A DNA stretch of 64,000 bases from Nannochloris sp. 'desiccata'. Taxonomy: Eukaryota > Chlorophyta > Trebouxiophyceae > Chlorellales > Chlorellaceae. The DNA is taken from contig JAGTXX020000015.1 in NCBI GenBank assembly GCA_019044685.2, positions 434,001 through 498,000 on the forward strand. The letters are read 5' to 3'. This document shows positions 1-10,609 of this stretch, one piece after another (within the stretch, counting starts at the first letter, position 1; every line of letters begins with the position of its first letter). Under the pieces are notes generated by a model, which saw only the letters and a program-made list of their open reading frames with translations, was not told where the DNA came from and made no database searches. The position numbers and the translations under genes are program-made.

Positions 1-1696
1 AAAGCAGCATCCATGGTAAGGATCTCTTCAGGGAGATCGCTATTAGAAGAAGCTCGGAGGGCGATGTTTTCTTCAATTTCTGCCTCGGACTCAATTTCTG
101 AAACTACAGAAGCAGCAAAAGAAGCAGGAGCAGTTTCTTCTTCCCCGGTTTCTGATACATCAGCGCTGCCAGGACTACGGACACCAACACCAGCAGCAGG
201 GCTACCACGAGGACGTATCTCTAAACTGCCGCCGGAAGACCGATGACCTTTCTTCACAGGCGTAGTTAATTGTTTGCTTCTTCTCGATGAGGTCTCCCCA
301 TTTAAGTATTTCACATACAGAGCAACATATTGCCTCCTCTGCTGTCCAAATTTGACGACCTGATTCCACGTCAGCTTTCTGGACTCTATTTGTTGCTTCA
401 CCGCTAATCCCGCATATTTCCACCACATCCTGGCATTAGACCCGGGAGAGGGTCTGCATTTTGGCCGATACCCCAACTGAGGTAACCGTGCTGTGAATGT
501 AGATACCTCACTTAGGAGTAAAGAGTAGCTACGGTACTGTTGCTGAGTCAGCGCTACCGCTACCGCATCCAGAGAAATTTCAATTTCTGATGCTGGCTCT
601 GATTCTGTACGATGAACATTACGTCCTCTACGAGTGTACATAGCTCGACCATCTACAGGCTGTAAGAGATAATGCCGTGTGCGTGCACCAGATCCTTGAG
701 ACCTTCCAGACTTTCCACCTAGAGAGTCCATAATTCCGTCCAAGGCAATACCAGGTTGGAACCATCCCTCCCACTCAGCAGGTGGTACTTTCTTCCAAAT
801 CTGGCCAGGATCCCAGGCAGATACATTGCAATCAAAATAAAGTGCAATGCGCCGGAGTAATAATGCTTTTCTAAGGAGGTCCAAGGGGCTTGAGGTGATA
901 AAGGCGGGCCGGCCTAATTCATCTACAGTTGAGCCCGACATTTTCTCTAGAGTGAGACCGCATGCAAATGGCTGGCCTGGGTGTGTTTCTGCATCTTCAT
1001 ACCTGACGTGTACGTTGCTAATTGAGAATTGTAAATTGCCTAGAATGGTATCAATAAGACCTCGAAGAAAACCACCGCCACCTCCGCTACCGGTATCAGC
1101 TCCGTCACCACCACCAGGGGACCTCCCACCAGCTTCTGATTTTGTGAGAGCAGCTTGATCTTTTTTCTGTTCAAGTTCACGGAGTTCATCAATCCATTGG
1201 GACTCCTGACGAGCGACACGTGTTAACTTTGATTCTTGGAAAGCTGTGATCAACGCTTCTATGGTATCTTCTTTGCTGCATCCCGCTTCATCCTCACGGG
1301 GAGCTGCCAAAATGTAGAGACGATCGATAGTGACATCTACAGGAACGCGGCCAAGGCTGCTCCATGGTACCTTTAAGGTAAGGCTTCCTAAAAGACCTGC
1401 CTTAACGGTGATGGGAAGATCTAACTCTGCCAAGGCATCAGGCTTGAGACGAAGGTTCTTTAACACCACATTGCCCTCGTAGATCGATATACTGCAGTAT
1501 GTTATTTGAAGGTGATAAATTGAGAGAAATTAGAGTAGTATAGAGGTAATACGTAAAGAATATAACAAGTGATCCAAGGTAAAAATATATGCAAGTTGAG
1601 AAAATACTAAGCTTACGTCAAGGACCGTTCATCAATGTCCTCTACATACTTTCCCAAGTATTTGTTCAGATAATATGCTACCTGTGCTTCAAACAT
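1..1696 (-). CDS. VPS13: VPS13-family bridge-like lipid transfer protein, N-terminal part (runs off window)
   Basis: This is the first ~520 residues of a VPS13 (chorein_N) protein. The family forms a long hydrophobic groove that moves phospholipids between membranes at contact sites. Exon 1 is 1696-1617, the intron is 1616-1492 (gtaagc...ctgcag), and exon 2 runs from 1491 past the window edge. The codon split across the junction restores the chorein motif: exon 1 reads MFEAQVAYYLNKYLGKYVED, then SIYEGNVVLKNLRLKPDAL, then VPWSSLGRVPVDVTIDRLY. A further conserved stretch, ISNVHVRYED, lies near 970-1010. I checked most of the frame from 600 down to base 1 and it stays open. An acidic Ser/Glu linker lies at 1-240. 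The gene is divergent from MTO1. Family sure; paralogue not assignable. Confidence 0.9.
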
Positions 1697-2065
1697 GATT
1701 GGGGAAATTGTTAGATCGAAAAGGGTTAGATTACTTACAATAAAACTGCGCTCACGACCCAATGATGCATGCCAGACTGATTATGCACTTATTATAAACG
1801 GAATCAGTATGATGAATCTATGGACAAGACACAATTTTTGCAAGGTTTTATCTTGTCGGCTAGCTTCTTGTTCGTTGCAACGACACTGAATTTAGCAGCA
1901 AATTTGCAGATTAGAACATTATAATATGTTCTCATCAATACATCGGCCCTACTAAACAACATCGCCCCTACTAAACTTCTTTAAAAACGTGATGGATCCT
2001 CAAGCGCTCAAGTCTCATATGATTGCCAACATCCCATTCTCTGATCATGTGCACCTCAACTCCAA
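1697..2065. promoter_or_regulatory. Divergent intergenic region VPS13 / MTO1
   Basis: These 369 bases separate two start codons on opposite strands, so they must hold both 5' UTRs and both promoters. The sequence is AT-rich. A short imperfect direct repeat (ccctactaaac) occurs twice near 1947-1975. No clear TATA box, RNA gene or other coding region is seen. Confidence 0.4.
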
Positions 2066-4288
2066 TTGAAGCCCAATAAAATGTGGCGACAAGCAACACG
2101 TTATTTTTCTGCACTCGCCGGCGCCACCAGCAGCAGAGTTGACGTCATTGTCGTCGGTGGAGGTCACGCCGGCTGTGAAGCCGCCGCTGCCGCCGCCCGA
2201 TGCGGAGCCACCACTCTACTCGTCACTCCTTCCCCCGAACGCTCTATTGGTGAAATGAGCTGTAATCCCAGTATAGGCGGTCTAGCAAAGGGTACTTTGG
2301 TTCGTGAAGTCGATGCTTTAGGTGGTTTGATGGGTTTAGTTGCTGATCAATCGGGAATTCAATGTAGAGTGCTCAATGCTTCTAAAGGACCAGCGGTACG
2401 AGGTCCAAGAGCGCAAATGGATCGAGACTTGTATAAGAAACACATGCAGAAGGCATTAAAATCCATGAACGGTGGAAAATTAGAGATATTTGATGGAGCT
2501 GTCGTTGATATTTTGATGGAAAAGGCCGGACCAATAAATAAAATAAATGTCGACGAAAGCCAACAAGCTGTCAAGATTGTTGGAGTTAAACTAGCATCTG
2601 GAGAAAAGATTAACTGCAATAGTGTGGTAGTTACTACTGGTACTTTTCTACGAGGTGTGATTCACGTGGGCAGTCAAACACGTCCTGCTGGTCGTATTGC
2701 CAGCCAAGCTTCCGTAACCGCCTCCTCCTCAACCTCTTCTACCTTTGCTAGTAATAGTAATAATCAAAACCAACGACACCTATCTGCTGCATCAACAATG
2801 ACAGATCCTGCAGATGAAATAGCAGCAGGTGCATCTACACAGTTAGCTCGTACATTCGCTTCTCTTGGCTTTTCTCTTGGACGTCTCAAAACTGGGACTC
2901 CTCCCAGAATCGATGGTCGTACTATAGATTACTCAAAATGTATTTCTCAGCCCGGGGATGTACATCCAGTACCATTTTCATTCTTGAATGCTGATAAAGA
3001 AGCAATGTGGGTTCCTCCTGCCAAGCAAGTAGCGTGTTACGGCACACGCACAACTGCTGCTACTGAATCTTGGATGGCTGAATGCATTACTTCTGGCCGT
3101 GGTGCACGATTTGACAGCGGAATGACTGCTGGACAAGCCTCTTCTTGTGTAGAACCGCGCTATTGTCCTTCCTTAGAAACCAAATTTCGTCGTTTCCCTG
3201 GTCGAACGCACCATGTGTGGCTGGAACCCGAAGGCCTGAACACCGATGTGGTCTACCCAAATGGGCTCAGTTGTAGCTTAGAACCAGAAGATCAACCAAA
3301 ATTATTGAGTACTATCCCTGGATTGGAAGACTCACGTCTTCTGGTTCCGGCATATGCAGTTGAATATGACTATATAGACCCACGTGAGTTGTTTTTAACT
3401 TTAGAAACGAAGAAAGTACAAGGGTTGTACTTGGCTGGTCAGATTAACGGTACGACCGGGTATGAGGAGGCAGCAGCACAAGGACTTATTGCAGGTGCTA
3501 ATGCAGCTTTTAATGACAAGTCTGAAAATCTGGTATTGACGAGAGCGGATGGTTACATGGGTGTACTAGTAGACGATCTCGTTAGCAGAGGTACGAGTGA
3601 ACCGTACCGTATGATGAGTTCCAGAGCAGAGTTTCGGTTACAATTACGCCCAGACAACGCAGATCTTCGATTAACTCAAAGAGGAATTGATTTGGGATTG
3701 GTGCAAGGACACCGAATGGAAATTTTTAATCAACGGAAAAATAAAATTGCTGCTGCTGAGAATATATTAAATAAAGTCAGTTTATCAAGTACAGCATGGA
3801 GCAGACAAGGGTTTTCTGTAGCACAAGATGGTGGAAAGCTTACCGCAGCAGAGATGCTAACGAGACAAGGAGCGACGCTTTCTTCAATAGCAACTGCAGC
3901 AGCTGCGGAAAAACATCCCGACGCCGAGGCTTTGAGCACCCTTGCAATCGAATTAGAACGCGGAGGTTCAGCTGGATATGTCGCTACAGCAACGTATAAC
4001 TGTCATTATCGACCTTATTTGAAACGACAAGCTGCTGATGCAGAAGAGCTGCTACGAGATCATGCAGTGAACATTCCCAGAAATCTGGATTATTCCGTTT
4101 TGCAATTATCTGCAGAAGATAGAGAAAAATTGGAAACACGTAGGCCAGAGACATTGGCACAGGCACAGAGAATCTCTGGAGTGACGCCTGCTGCGATGAT
4201 GATGTTGTTGCAGCATTTGAGAAAACGGCAGCAACAAGAGAGGAAGCAGCAGCACCAGCAAGGACACAATAATTGTGCTGAGAGGTAG
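2066..4288 (+). CDS. MTO1: MTO1/MnmG (GidA): tRNA wobble-uridine carboxymethylaminomethyl-modifying FAD enzyme
   Basis: An organellar homologue of bacterial MnmG, which together with the GTPase MnmE/MSS1 modifies wobble U34 of tRNAs. It is a single 740-codon exon. The FAD dinucleotide motif [14 protein letters not shown] sits around residues 27-40. The family motif [20 protein letters not shown] and the PRYCPSLE motif carry the two family-typical cysteines. [15 protein letters not shown] and [20 protein letters not shown] follow, then the C-terminal domain that contacts MnmE. The first ~25 residues (Lys/Arg-rich, then an Ala/Ser run) look like a mitochondrial or plastid presequence. A Ser/Asn/Thr-rich insertion of about 45 residues (roughly 212-258) interrupts the core. 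A TGTAA lies at 4344. The bacterial protein is ~630 residues, so the extra length is leader, insertion and Gln-rich tail. Confidence 0.95.
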   Translation: MKPNKMWRQATRYFSALAGATSSRVDVIVVGGGHAGCEAAAAAARCGATTLLVTPSPERSIGEMSCNPSIGGLAKGTLVREVDALGGLMGLVADQSGIQCRVLNASKGPAVRGPRAQMDRDLYKKHMQKALKSMNGGKLEIFDGAVVDILMEKAGPINKINVDESQQAVKIVGVKLASGEKINCNSVVVTTGTFLRGVIHVGSQTRPAGRIASQASVTASSSTSSTFASNSNNQNQRHLSAASTMTDPADEIAAGASTQLARTFASLGFSLGRLKTGTPPRIDGRTIDYSKCISQPGDVHPVPFSFLNADKEAMWVPPAKQVACYGTRTTAATESWMAECITSGRGARFDSGMTAGQASSCVEPRYCPSLETKFRRFPGRTHHVWLEPEGLNTDVVYPNGLSCSLEPEDQPKLLSTIPGLEDSRLLVPAYAVEYDYIDPRELFLTLETKKVQGLYLAGQINGTTGYEEAAAQGLIAGANAAFNDKSENLVLTRADGYMGVLVDDLVSRGTSEPYRMMSSRAEFRLQLRPDNADLRLTQRGIDLGLVQGHRMEIFNQRKNKIAAAENILNKVSLSSTAWSRQGFSVAQDGGKLTAAEMLTRQGATLSSIATAAAAEKHPDAEALSTLAIELERGGSAGYVATATYNCHYRPYLKRQAADAEELLRDHAVNIPRNLDYSVLQLSAEDREKLETRRPETLAQAQRISGVTPAAMMMLLQHLRKRQQQERKQQHQQGHNNCAER

Positions 4289-4546
4289 GGAGCACAGGTG
4301 ATAGCGTTTATTACTATATTCAATCTATTGTTATTTTATTGCTTGTAATTCATAACAGCACATCCACAGCTTAAGTTCAGTTCCAGTTCTGGCGATGCAA
4401 ACCCGGGTCGAAGAGTCCCTTTGACTGTAGGCGCTGCAGGCGGTGGGGAGAGAAAGAAATTTTAAAATTGAATTCTCTTTGTTATGGTGGTATATTAAAT
4501 AATTTCTGTATATAGATATAAATTCTGCATTACAAATAAATCAAGT

Positions 4547-5328
4547 ATGGCGCCTCAGTACAGTGAAATTGTTGATTTGCTTATAGATGGAGCTCGCTAC
4601 AATGACGCTGAAGATGTGCAATCAGCACTAGATCAGGGCGCAGATATAAATTCACAAGATGAACAAGGCAGAAGTGGTATGCGTGATAATGATTGCATGG
4701 CTATTTGCTTACAGGAAATCGAGTTTCATATTACATTTGGCATCTTTAATTGTCCCTCTCCAGTCCTGACCAACCCTTCTTCCCTTTCAATTTGCAGCTG
4801 CGCATATGGCAGCAGCTAATGGCCATGTAGACCTACTTCAAAACCTCATAGATCGCGGAGCGGTACGTCGTTTTATCTCTCAATAATAACTATATCTCTT
4901 GGAGAGAGAAAATAATCCACCGCCCATGCCGCATCTCATTTTTTCTTCACCTCCCATTTCTCACTTGCTCTCTGCAGACTGTCAATTTAGCAAACATTGA
5001 AGGTAACACACCACTTCACTGGGCATGTGTCAACAACCAGAACGCAGCTGTCCGTGTCCTAATGCAGGCAGGTGCCAATGCATCGGCTTTGAACACACAT
5101 GAGAACACTCCCGTTGACGAGGCGCTCCTTAGAGAATATCAGAAATTGGTAGATACAATAAATGAATTTAGTAGTAAGAGTGGCGCTGGAGGTAATACGA
5201 ATTGTACAACAGAAGGAGGTGCAGAGATTGATGATGTGCCTGACGATGCTGAAGAGGTAGCTGGAGAAGAAGGTGATGATGAGGATGAGCTGATGGGTGG
5301 CGACCGAGAAGAAGGGAGAATTGATTAA
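4547..5328 (+). CDS. Small ankyrin-repeat protein with acidic tail, YAR1-like
   Basis: Three exons (4547-4676, 4798-4862, 4978-5328) joined in phase give 181 residues. The introns are gtatgc...tttgcag and gtacgt...ctctgcag. The protein has an N-terminal ankyrin-like helix pair (SALDQGADINSQDEQGRS), then HMAAANGHVDLLQNLIDRGA, then EGNTPLHWACVNNQNAAVRV, so about three repeats. An Asp/Glu-rich tail occupies the last ~45 residues. Yeast Yar1 is a ~200-residue ankyrin protein with the same layout; it escorts ribosomal protein Rps3 to assembly. The likeness is in architecture and repeat sequence, and I infer rather than prove orthology. A TGTAA lies 41 bases after the stop. The gene converges on PTOX. 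Confidence 0.75.
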
Positions 5329-5583
5329 GTACGTGTTCCTTTTTTGTTAATATACACAGCAAAGATAATGTAAAAGAAATATAGTATAGATTATTCAAAC
5401 ATAGGAAGTAGATTGTGTATAAGTATCAAGATTAAAGGAATACAAACTAAAAGAGCGGTATCTGCTATTTATTTTATATTTTCTACGTGTTTGTTCATGT
5501 GTGCATTATCAAAAAATAAGAAGAACCCGTCTCGGAGACCACAACCTAGCCTCGCGTTTCTACTATTTTTTGTTTCTGACCAT

Positions 5584-7181
5584 CTAATCTTCCTCTTGAT
5601 CACTACTGTAGCTATACAAAACCCCCAACTCCCCGTCTGCTTCAATCGAATCGTTCACCGAACTACTCATTGAACTGCTATCAGACGACGCAGCATCATA
5701 GGCTCTCAGTACTCTGACCTGGGCACCCCGTGCAATACACCTTGCTTCCTCTTCTTTGGCCAATTCTGCAGTGATACTCCCATCTTTGCACGCGCCCATA
5801 GTCTTGATATGTTCATTCTCATCATCTCTGATATTAATAAACACATCGTAAAGGTTATTGCATGAAGGACGACGGGGGGTCTGCGCTTGCCATCCCGTCT
5901 GCAACTGATCGAATAGATACAAGTCTCCTGCCTTGTAGTAATTAAGCGCCACCAACGGAGGTGGGATTGTCTTTAATAACTCTTCATTCTGTTCTGCAAA
6001 TTCAGAATACGTATCGGCAGCGTGGTGCTCGACCAGCTCTGAAAACGTATACGACGCTTTTGGGCTGAGTGAGTACATGATCACCAATACCCAATAATAG
6101 AATATTGCAGCATGCTCAGCCAGAAAGCGATCAAACCACATCAAATCCCCACCCAAAGATTCTAAGATTTGTAAATGGTGGAGCTCATTCCATTCTTCAG
6201 CAAAATGAATTTTGCGTATTTCAGCACCAGCCCGCCACCACCCAATGCTTTCATAGAGATGCAACATGGAGATATAAGCGAAATACGGCATCCTAGCTAC
6301 AGTCTCTAAAAACCAAAAGCGCTGAATAGGTCTACCTGCATATGGGACATCGATCAACCAACATAGAGATATGTAGGCAAAGTATATTGGCCAGGGGGCA
6401 TCAACACCACCCTCGGCTGCTTGTCTTCTTTTTTCCCTTTGGGTAACTTTCGCGTCGTTTAGTTTCAATTGGCGGACGCGGTTGAGAACATCGGATTGTT
6501 CGGGGGATAGATGAGGATCACGTGCATCGCGTGGGAGGTTTAGTTTCTTCAGCACGTCGTTACCTTCAAGCCATTCATCAAGAGCAGAAATTTTTTGTCG
6601 GAGATATCCTCCTGCTGTCAATCCGAACTTTTTTAAAGGGCCAGCTCCTGCAGCAATTTGGCTATCTGCAATTTCTCTATATTCATCATATCGTACGGAA
6701 CGACGTAAAGCTACCAATTCTTTACGGAAATTGTCAGCGGCAAGCTCCCAAATTGAGGTAGGTATGGCTCCATAGCTGGATTGATAGAGGCGGCCTGAAC
6801 CGGAACGGAAGCCGTAATCAGCTGGCATGACTTTGATGGTTTGTCCAGTGGTTTCGTCAATAAAAACGAGTTCTGAAGAGGCGGAAGGGAGGTCCAGAGA
6901 AGAGTTGGTTGATTTGGGTTTGAACTTGTTTGGAGTGGCAACGGCATGAGGACGGAGGCAGAAATTACGAGCTGGTCGAGTGTGAACGCTGTAGAAATAG
7001 TGGAAAAGAGAGAAAATCATGGGAAATTTGACGACGAGATTTCTTAGACTGGTGCGGTAGAAGACCGGTAATAATATCTTGAAATTGTGATCATGCATGC
7101 AGAAATCTTGTTTATTGCTTACCTTTTACGAGCTAAAATGAACTGATCTTGAAGTTTATGAAGTCCCATAGATGTCGTCAT
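5584..7181 (-). CDS. PTOX: Plastid terminal oxidase (plastoquinol oxidase)
   Basis: A diiron carboxylate quinol oxidase that passes electrons from plastoquinol to oxygen in thylakoids (chlororespiration, carotenoid desaturation). I favour two exons, 7181-7123 and 6988-5584, joined AG|C (intron gtaagc...tctacag), giving 487 residues. The leader then reads MTTSMGLHKLQDQFILARKS, a transit-like peptide. Reading straight through from the ATG at 7098 would instead give an unlikely Phe/Tyr-rich start. All diiron motifs are present: LETVARMPYFAY, EEWNELHHL, VEHHAADTY and RDDENEHIKTM. GDLYLFDQLQTG and NLYDVFINIRDDE mark it as PTOX rather than mitochondrial AOX. Odd features are a ~120-residue linker before the catalytic domain and an acidic Ser-rich C-terminal tail of ~55 residues. 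Confidence 0.93.
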
Positions 7182-7675
7182 CGTTAAGGAAGCAGATTTT
7201 GTATGGCTTTTTGGCTTTTTGCGTTATTTGACCTTTTGAATGCTTTTTAGGGGTTTAAAATTTACAAGATGCCTCGAAATTTAGGCCTCAACCCTGGGTA
7301 TCAAGTTTAAGCTACGTTTCAAAGAAATGAATTGCGGGCACCTGATGTGATTTCCGTGCATATCTGTTCAATTCGAGGCTGCGAGGCTCTAAAATCGAAA
7401 AAAAACCTAGGTTCGGAAAATGTTGACCCCAATGCCACTGGGGTCCCCAGGCTGGTCAGTGACCACTGCTGAACTGATGAAACTCAATAAAGTCAACTTA
7501 ATTTAAGTATAACATAGGGAAAGAGGTGGACTATTAATGAAAAGAAATTGCACTATCCTGCGATGATACTTGAGCAACAGAGCAACAATCGATCATACTT
7601 TTTTCACAGAACAAGAGAAAAGAAAAGAGAGGTAATAAGGAATAAAGGGCAAGAGAGTAAGCAAATTTAGTTTAC
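7182..7675. other. Intergenic region with two adjacent hairpins
   Basis: This lies between the PTOX start and the end of the next minus-strand gene, so it holds a PTOX 5' UTR/promoter and a 3' UTR. I see no convincing ORF. Two short inverted repeats stand out: 7425-7431 pairs with 7439-7445 (7 bp, 7-nt loop), and 7453-7458 pairs with 7460-7465 (6 bp around one base). The rest is AT-rich. Confidence 0.4.
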
Positions 7676-8744
7676 TTATGCCAACATGGCGAACAGTACA
7701 GTAGCAACAAACGCGCTCATCGCAGCTTTAATCGTATAAGAACCGGAAGCTGCGACTTCAACGGTGGGTGACAACGGGGTGGCGGTAGGAGAAGGGGAGG
7801 TGATCGCGATAACAGGGGTAGAAGGAGTAGCATCAGGGATGGGTTCTTCAGCAATAGCAGGAATGGGTTCTTCAGCAACAGCAGGGACAGGGGGTTCTGC
7901 CGTAGGAACAATGTCAGGGCTAGGGGAAGGGCTAGGCAAGTCAGGGACTGCAGGCATGATGGGGGCGACAGGGACAGCAGGGGCCTCGTTGCACATGTAG
8001 AAATTATAGGTGGCATTGTAGGAGACTTTCGCAATGTCTGCTCCACCCTTGCATGAACTAGGCATAGCGCCTCCTCCAGTATTCGTACGCTCAACATAAG
8101 AAAAAGGAGGGTTGCCTGTATCAGACATGACTTTGTAACGAGCCCAAGGAGCAGCCCCAGGAGTGGGAGAAGGAACCTCGACAAACTCTTTGAAGGTGAC
8201 AACCGTGCGATTGGTCCTAATGTAATCCTGATAAGGATCTTGGAAGGTGAGGGCAAATGTAGGGAAGCCATTGACATCGTAATAAAGATCGCCCTTCCAC
8301 AACTGTTCCACCTGGTTCAGCTCAGCGGAATATTCGCTGTAGGTCTTGGGAACACCACCAAAGCAGTTAAAGTTGCGCGTAGAGATTCCAGAAGGCCTGG
8401 TGCGCACATCAATCATAGGCTTTAATCCAGGGACCCCAGTCTCAGTGACAGGCAGATTCGGTGGGCACTCAGGAAGGCTGCTGGAGTCTTTAGGCAACCT
8501 ATCATTGGCTAGTAACTGCAAATTGGAAGGTTGTTGGGTGAAATTAGGTCAACCGCGGGCAATGACTCGTCGCCTAACCGGGAGTCGCTTGCGGGAACAA
8601 TTGGGGGCTGACACAGCCCTAACCGTCCCGCATTCGTGGTAATCAAGTAATGAAGATGTGTGATATTACCTCACGGGCGTTGCTGCTGGCGGCAGCTGCC
8701 CCGATCAGTGCCAGTGCACACACAAAGATGCCCACTGCACGCAT
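7676..8744 (-). CDS. Secreted DUF3455-family protein, Pro-rich stalk and hydrophobic tail (copy 1)
   Basis: Exon 1 (8744-8670, 25 codons) encodes a signal peptide beginning MRAVGIFVCALALIG. A phase-0 intron (gtaata...atttgcag) follows, and exon 2 is 8515-7676, for 304 residues in total. The extracellular domain ends with SYVERTNTGGGAM and VSYNATYNFYMC, the pattern I associate with the C-terminal end of Pfam DUF3455 (function unknown; named mostly from fungi and bacteria). Then comes a Pro/Val/Glu-rich stalk with near-repeats of EEPIPAIAEEPIPD, and a hydrophobic C-terminus (AMSAFVATVLFAMLA) that could be a GPI-anchor signal. Cys residues and N-x-T sites suit a secreted protein. The adjacent gene is a diverged tandem copy. 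The DUF3455 assignment is from pattern memory. Confidence 0.75.
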
Positions 8745-9202
8745 TATCTAGATTCTGACTATTAGCTATATAAACCTGGCTAAGGGATGCCAAGCCCTTT
8801 TAAATCTACTCTAAAAGTGTTGTTTTACAAAATAGTCTGTAGAGAGGTGGCTGGAATGCCGGAATCATGTACGCGTTGCCATCTTTCAACTTGATCAAAA
8901 AGAAGAAAATTGAAAGAAGAAAGCTTCTTTTTGATTTCGTCATCAAAACTCGCGATTTACAAGAAAAGACATGTGTTTTAAAAGAAAAGATAGTGATCGT
9001 CAAAGTGCATAGGAAGAGAATGCGCGGGACGATGGCATCGTCTTGAAAACCTATTCAATGCGCTGGGCAATGATTGACGGCCAATGAATCCCAAACGTGC
9101 AAGAAAAAGAAAAAGACAGCGTGCAATACAAGATCACGAAGTAGTAAAATGGGCTTTAGACGGTTTTGGATGGGTAGAATTATTTGGTCAAATTTAGTCA
9201 AT
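8745..9202. other. Intergenic region between the two DUF3455 copies
   Basis: This holds the promoter of copy 1 and the 3' flank of copy 2. A TATATAA-like element (8767-8773) lies just 5' of the copy 1 start. Copy 2 has a comparable TATAAATA element at 10378-10385 upstream of its own start. Purine-rich stretches occur at 8895-8930 and 9100-9120. I see no gene here. Confidence 0.35.
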
Positions 9203-10284
9203 TCATCTAGCGAGCATAAAGGCAGCACTCAAGAAAAGGGACATGGCAGCCATCACCTTTCCAGAAGTTGTTGAGGCAACAGCACCACTAACAGGGCCAG
9301 CAGCTGGAACAACTGCCACAGGAGTCACTTGAGGCAAAGGAGCAGGTGCAGGCACAGGAGCAGCAGCAACAACAGGGGCAGGCGCAGGCACAGGGGCAGC
9401 AGCAACAACAGGGGCAGGTGCAGGCACAGTAGGTATGACAACGGGTACAATGGGGACAATTGGAGCAATGGGAGCGGCAGCAGAGACAGGGGCGAGAACG
9501 ACAGGGACGGGAGCAGCACCAGGAGCTGGGATGGGAGGTAAATACGCTTCCTCGCAGGTATACATATTATACGTGGCCTTATAATCTGACGAAACAGTTT
9601 CACCGGGCTTGCAATTCTTAGTACCAGGATCGCCGCCCTCTGTATCGATGCGAGTAACATAGGCCATGTCAACAAGACCACGAGGAGGCCCTTCGCCGTC
9701 ATTTGACAAGACAGCCCAGCGACCAAAAGGAAGAGACTTGGGTGTAGGCTGGAAGACAACATCTTTGTTATCAAGGACGACGGTAGAGTTGACAAAACTC
9801 TTAGTTTGGTTTTGGTAGAGCCCGAGGTCAAATTGTAAGAACCCGTCTTTGTTTCTAAATACAGTCCCTACCCAACCTTCAGGGTTGACAAAGTTTCCAT
9901 CTACAGAGATAGGGGTTGGTTTGGGCTTGCCATCTGGGCCGCACTCGTATTTTGCGACGCCTACAGTGCTACCACTGACGTAGAGAAGGGCGTTAACAGG
10001 AGGGGCGATAATTTTAGGATCGGGGGCGCCGCAAGCAGCGAGAAGCTGTATAGATTTGAAACAGCGAAGACAAAAGTTGAGTATTTATTCAGCGTTTGTA
10101 GTTGGAGGTTTTATCAATTCGGGGGCAGGCAAGATCCATCGGGCGATAGCGCTGCTTTTTGATAAATTTTTCATACAGATTCATCGTAATGCACTGCTGG
10201 AATTACTGGACTTACGGTGCGGGAGGAAGCAGCGCTTGCAACGCCTGCCAAGAGGCTCACCAACAAAATGATGAAGGTTTTCAT
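9203..10284 (-). CDS. Secreted DUF3455-family protein, Pro/Ala-rich stalk (copy 2)
   Basis: Exon 1 (10284-10216, 23 codons) encodes a signal peptide beginning MKTFIILLVSLLAGVASA. A phase-0 intron (gtaagt...tatacag) follows, and exon 2 is 10045-9203, for 303 residues. The domain end reads AYVTRIDTEGGDPGTKNC and SDYKATYNMYTCEE, aligning with copy 1 (304 residues). The linker is an Ala/Pro/Val stalk built partly from a 36-bp minisatellite. A hydrophobic tail (VMAAMSLFLSAAFMLAR) could direct GPI anchoring. The shared intron position, exon sizes (840 and 843 nt) and domain order show an old tandem duplication. A role in the cell wall or surface is inference from layout only. Confidence 0.75.
9342..9429. 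repeat. 36-bp minisatellite inside DUF3455 copy 2
   Basis: Two full 36-bp units (9342-9377 and 9378-9413) differ at only two positions and are followed by a 16-bp partial unit. In frame they encode a 12-residue Ala/Pro/Val repeat in the stalk. Because the unit is a multiple of three, copy-number change would lengthen or shorten the stalk without breaking the frame. Confidence 0.8.
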
Positions 10285-10609
10285 TTCAAAATTGTCTCCT
10301 TTGTCGCTACAAAGCACCTATACGTGTGCTTGCAAGAATTTAGAAGTGTTCCAGGAGGTAAAGACCTTGGAAACTGGTATAAATATGCCTGAATTGACGT
10401 TTTTGCTTTAGAAATCTTCCCACCGCGTTTTGAATAGAATAAATTCCCGATCATCGGATGGGGGACTGATGATCATCAAATTTCAGGGGGTTTAGGTTTA
10501 GGGGTCTTGTATATGAGGGAAGTAGAAGTGAATAAGCTATATCGACAGCTTAGTTACAATGCACAATGAAATTCAGAACAAAAAGCGAAAAAAAACAAAG
10601 AAAAACATT
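10285..10609. other. Intergenic region DUF3455 copy 2 / ABCF
   Basis: This holds the promoter of DUF3455 copy 2 and the 3' UTR of the ABCF gene (both minus strand). A telobox-like element, two TTTAGG units flanked by G runs, is at 10486-10504. On the minus strand, TGTAA (TTACA at 10554-10558) is 52 bases after the ABCF stop and may be its poly(A) signal. Confidence 0.4.

Noticed and set aside
10486..10504. TTTAGG repeats resembling plant-type telomere sequence
   Set aside because: Only two units, inside an intergenic region among ordinary genes; a telobox-like promoter element is more likely than a telomere remnant.
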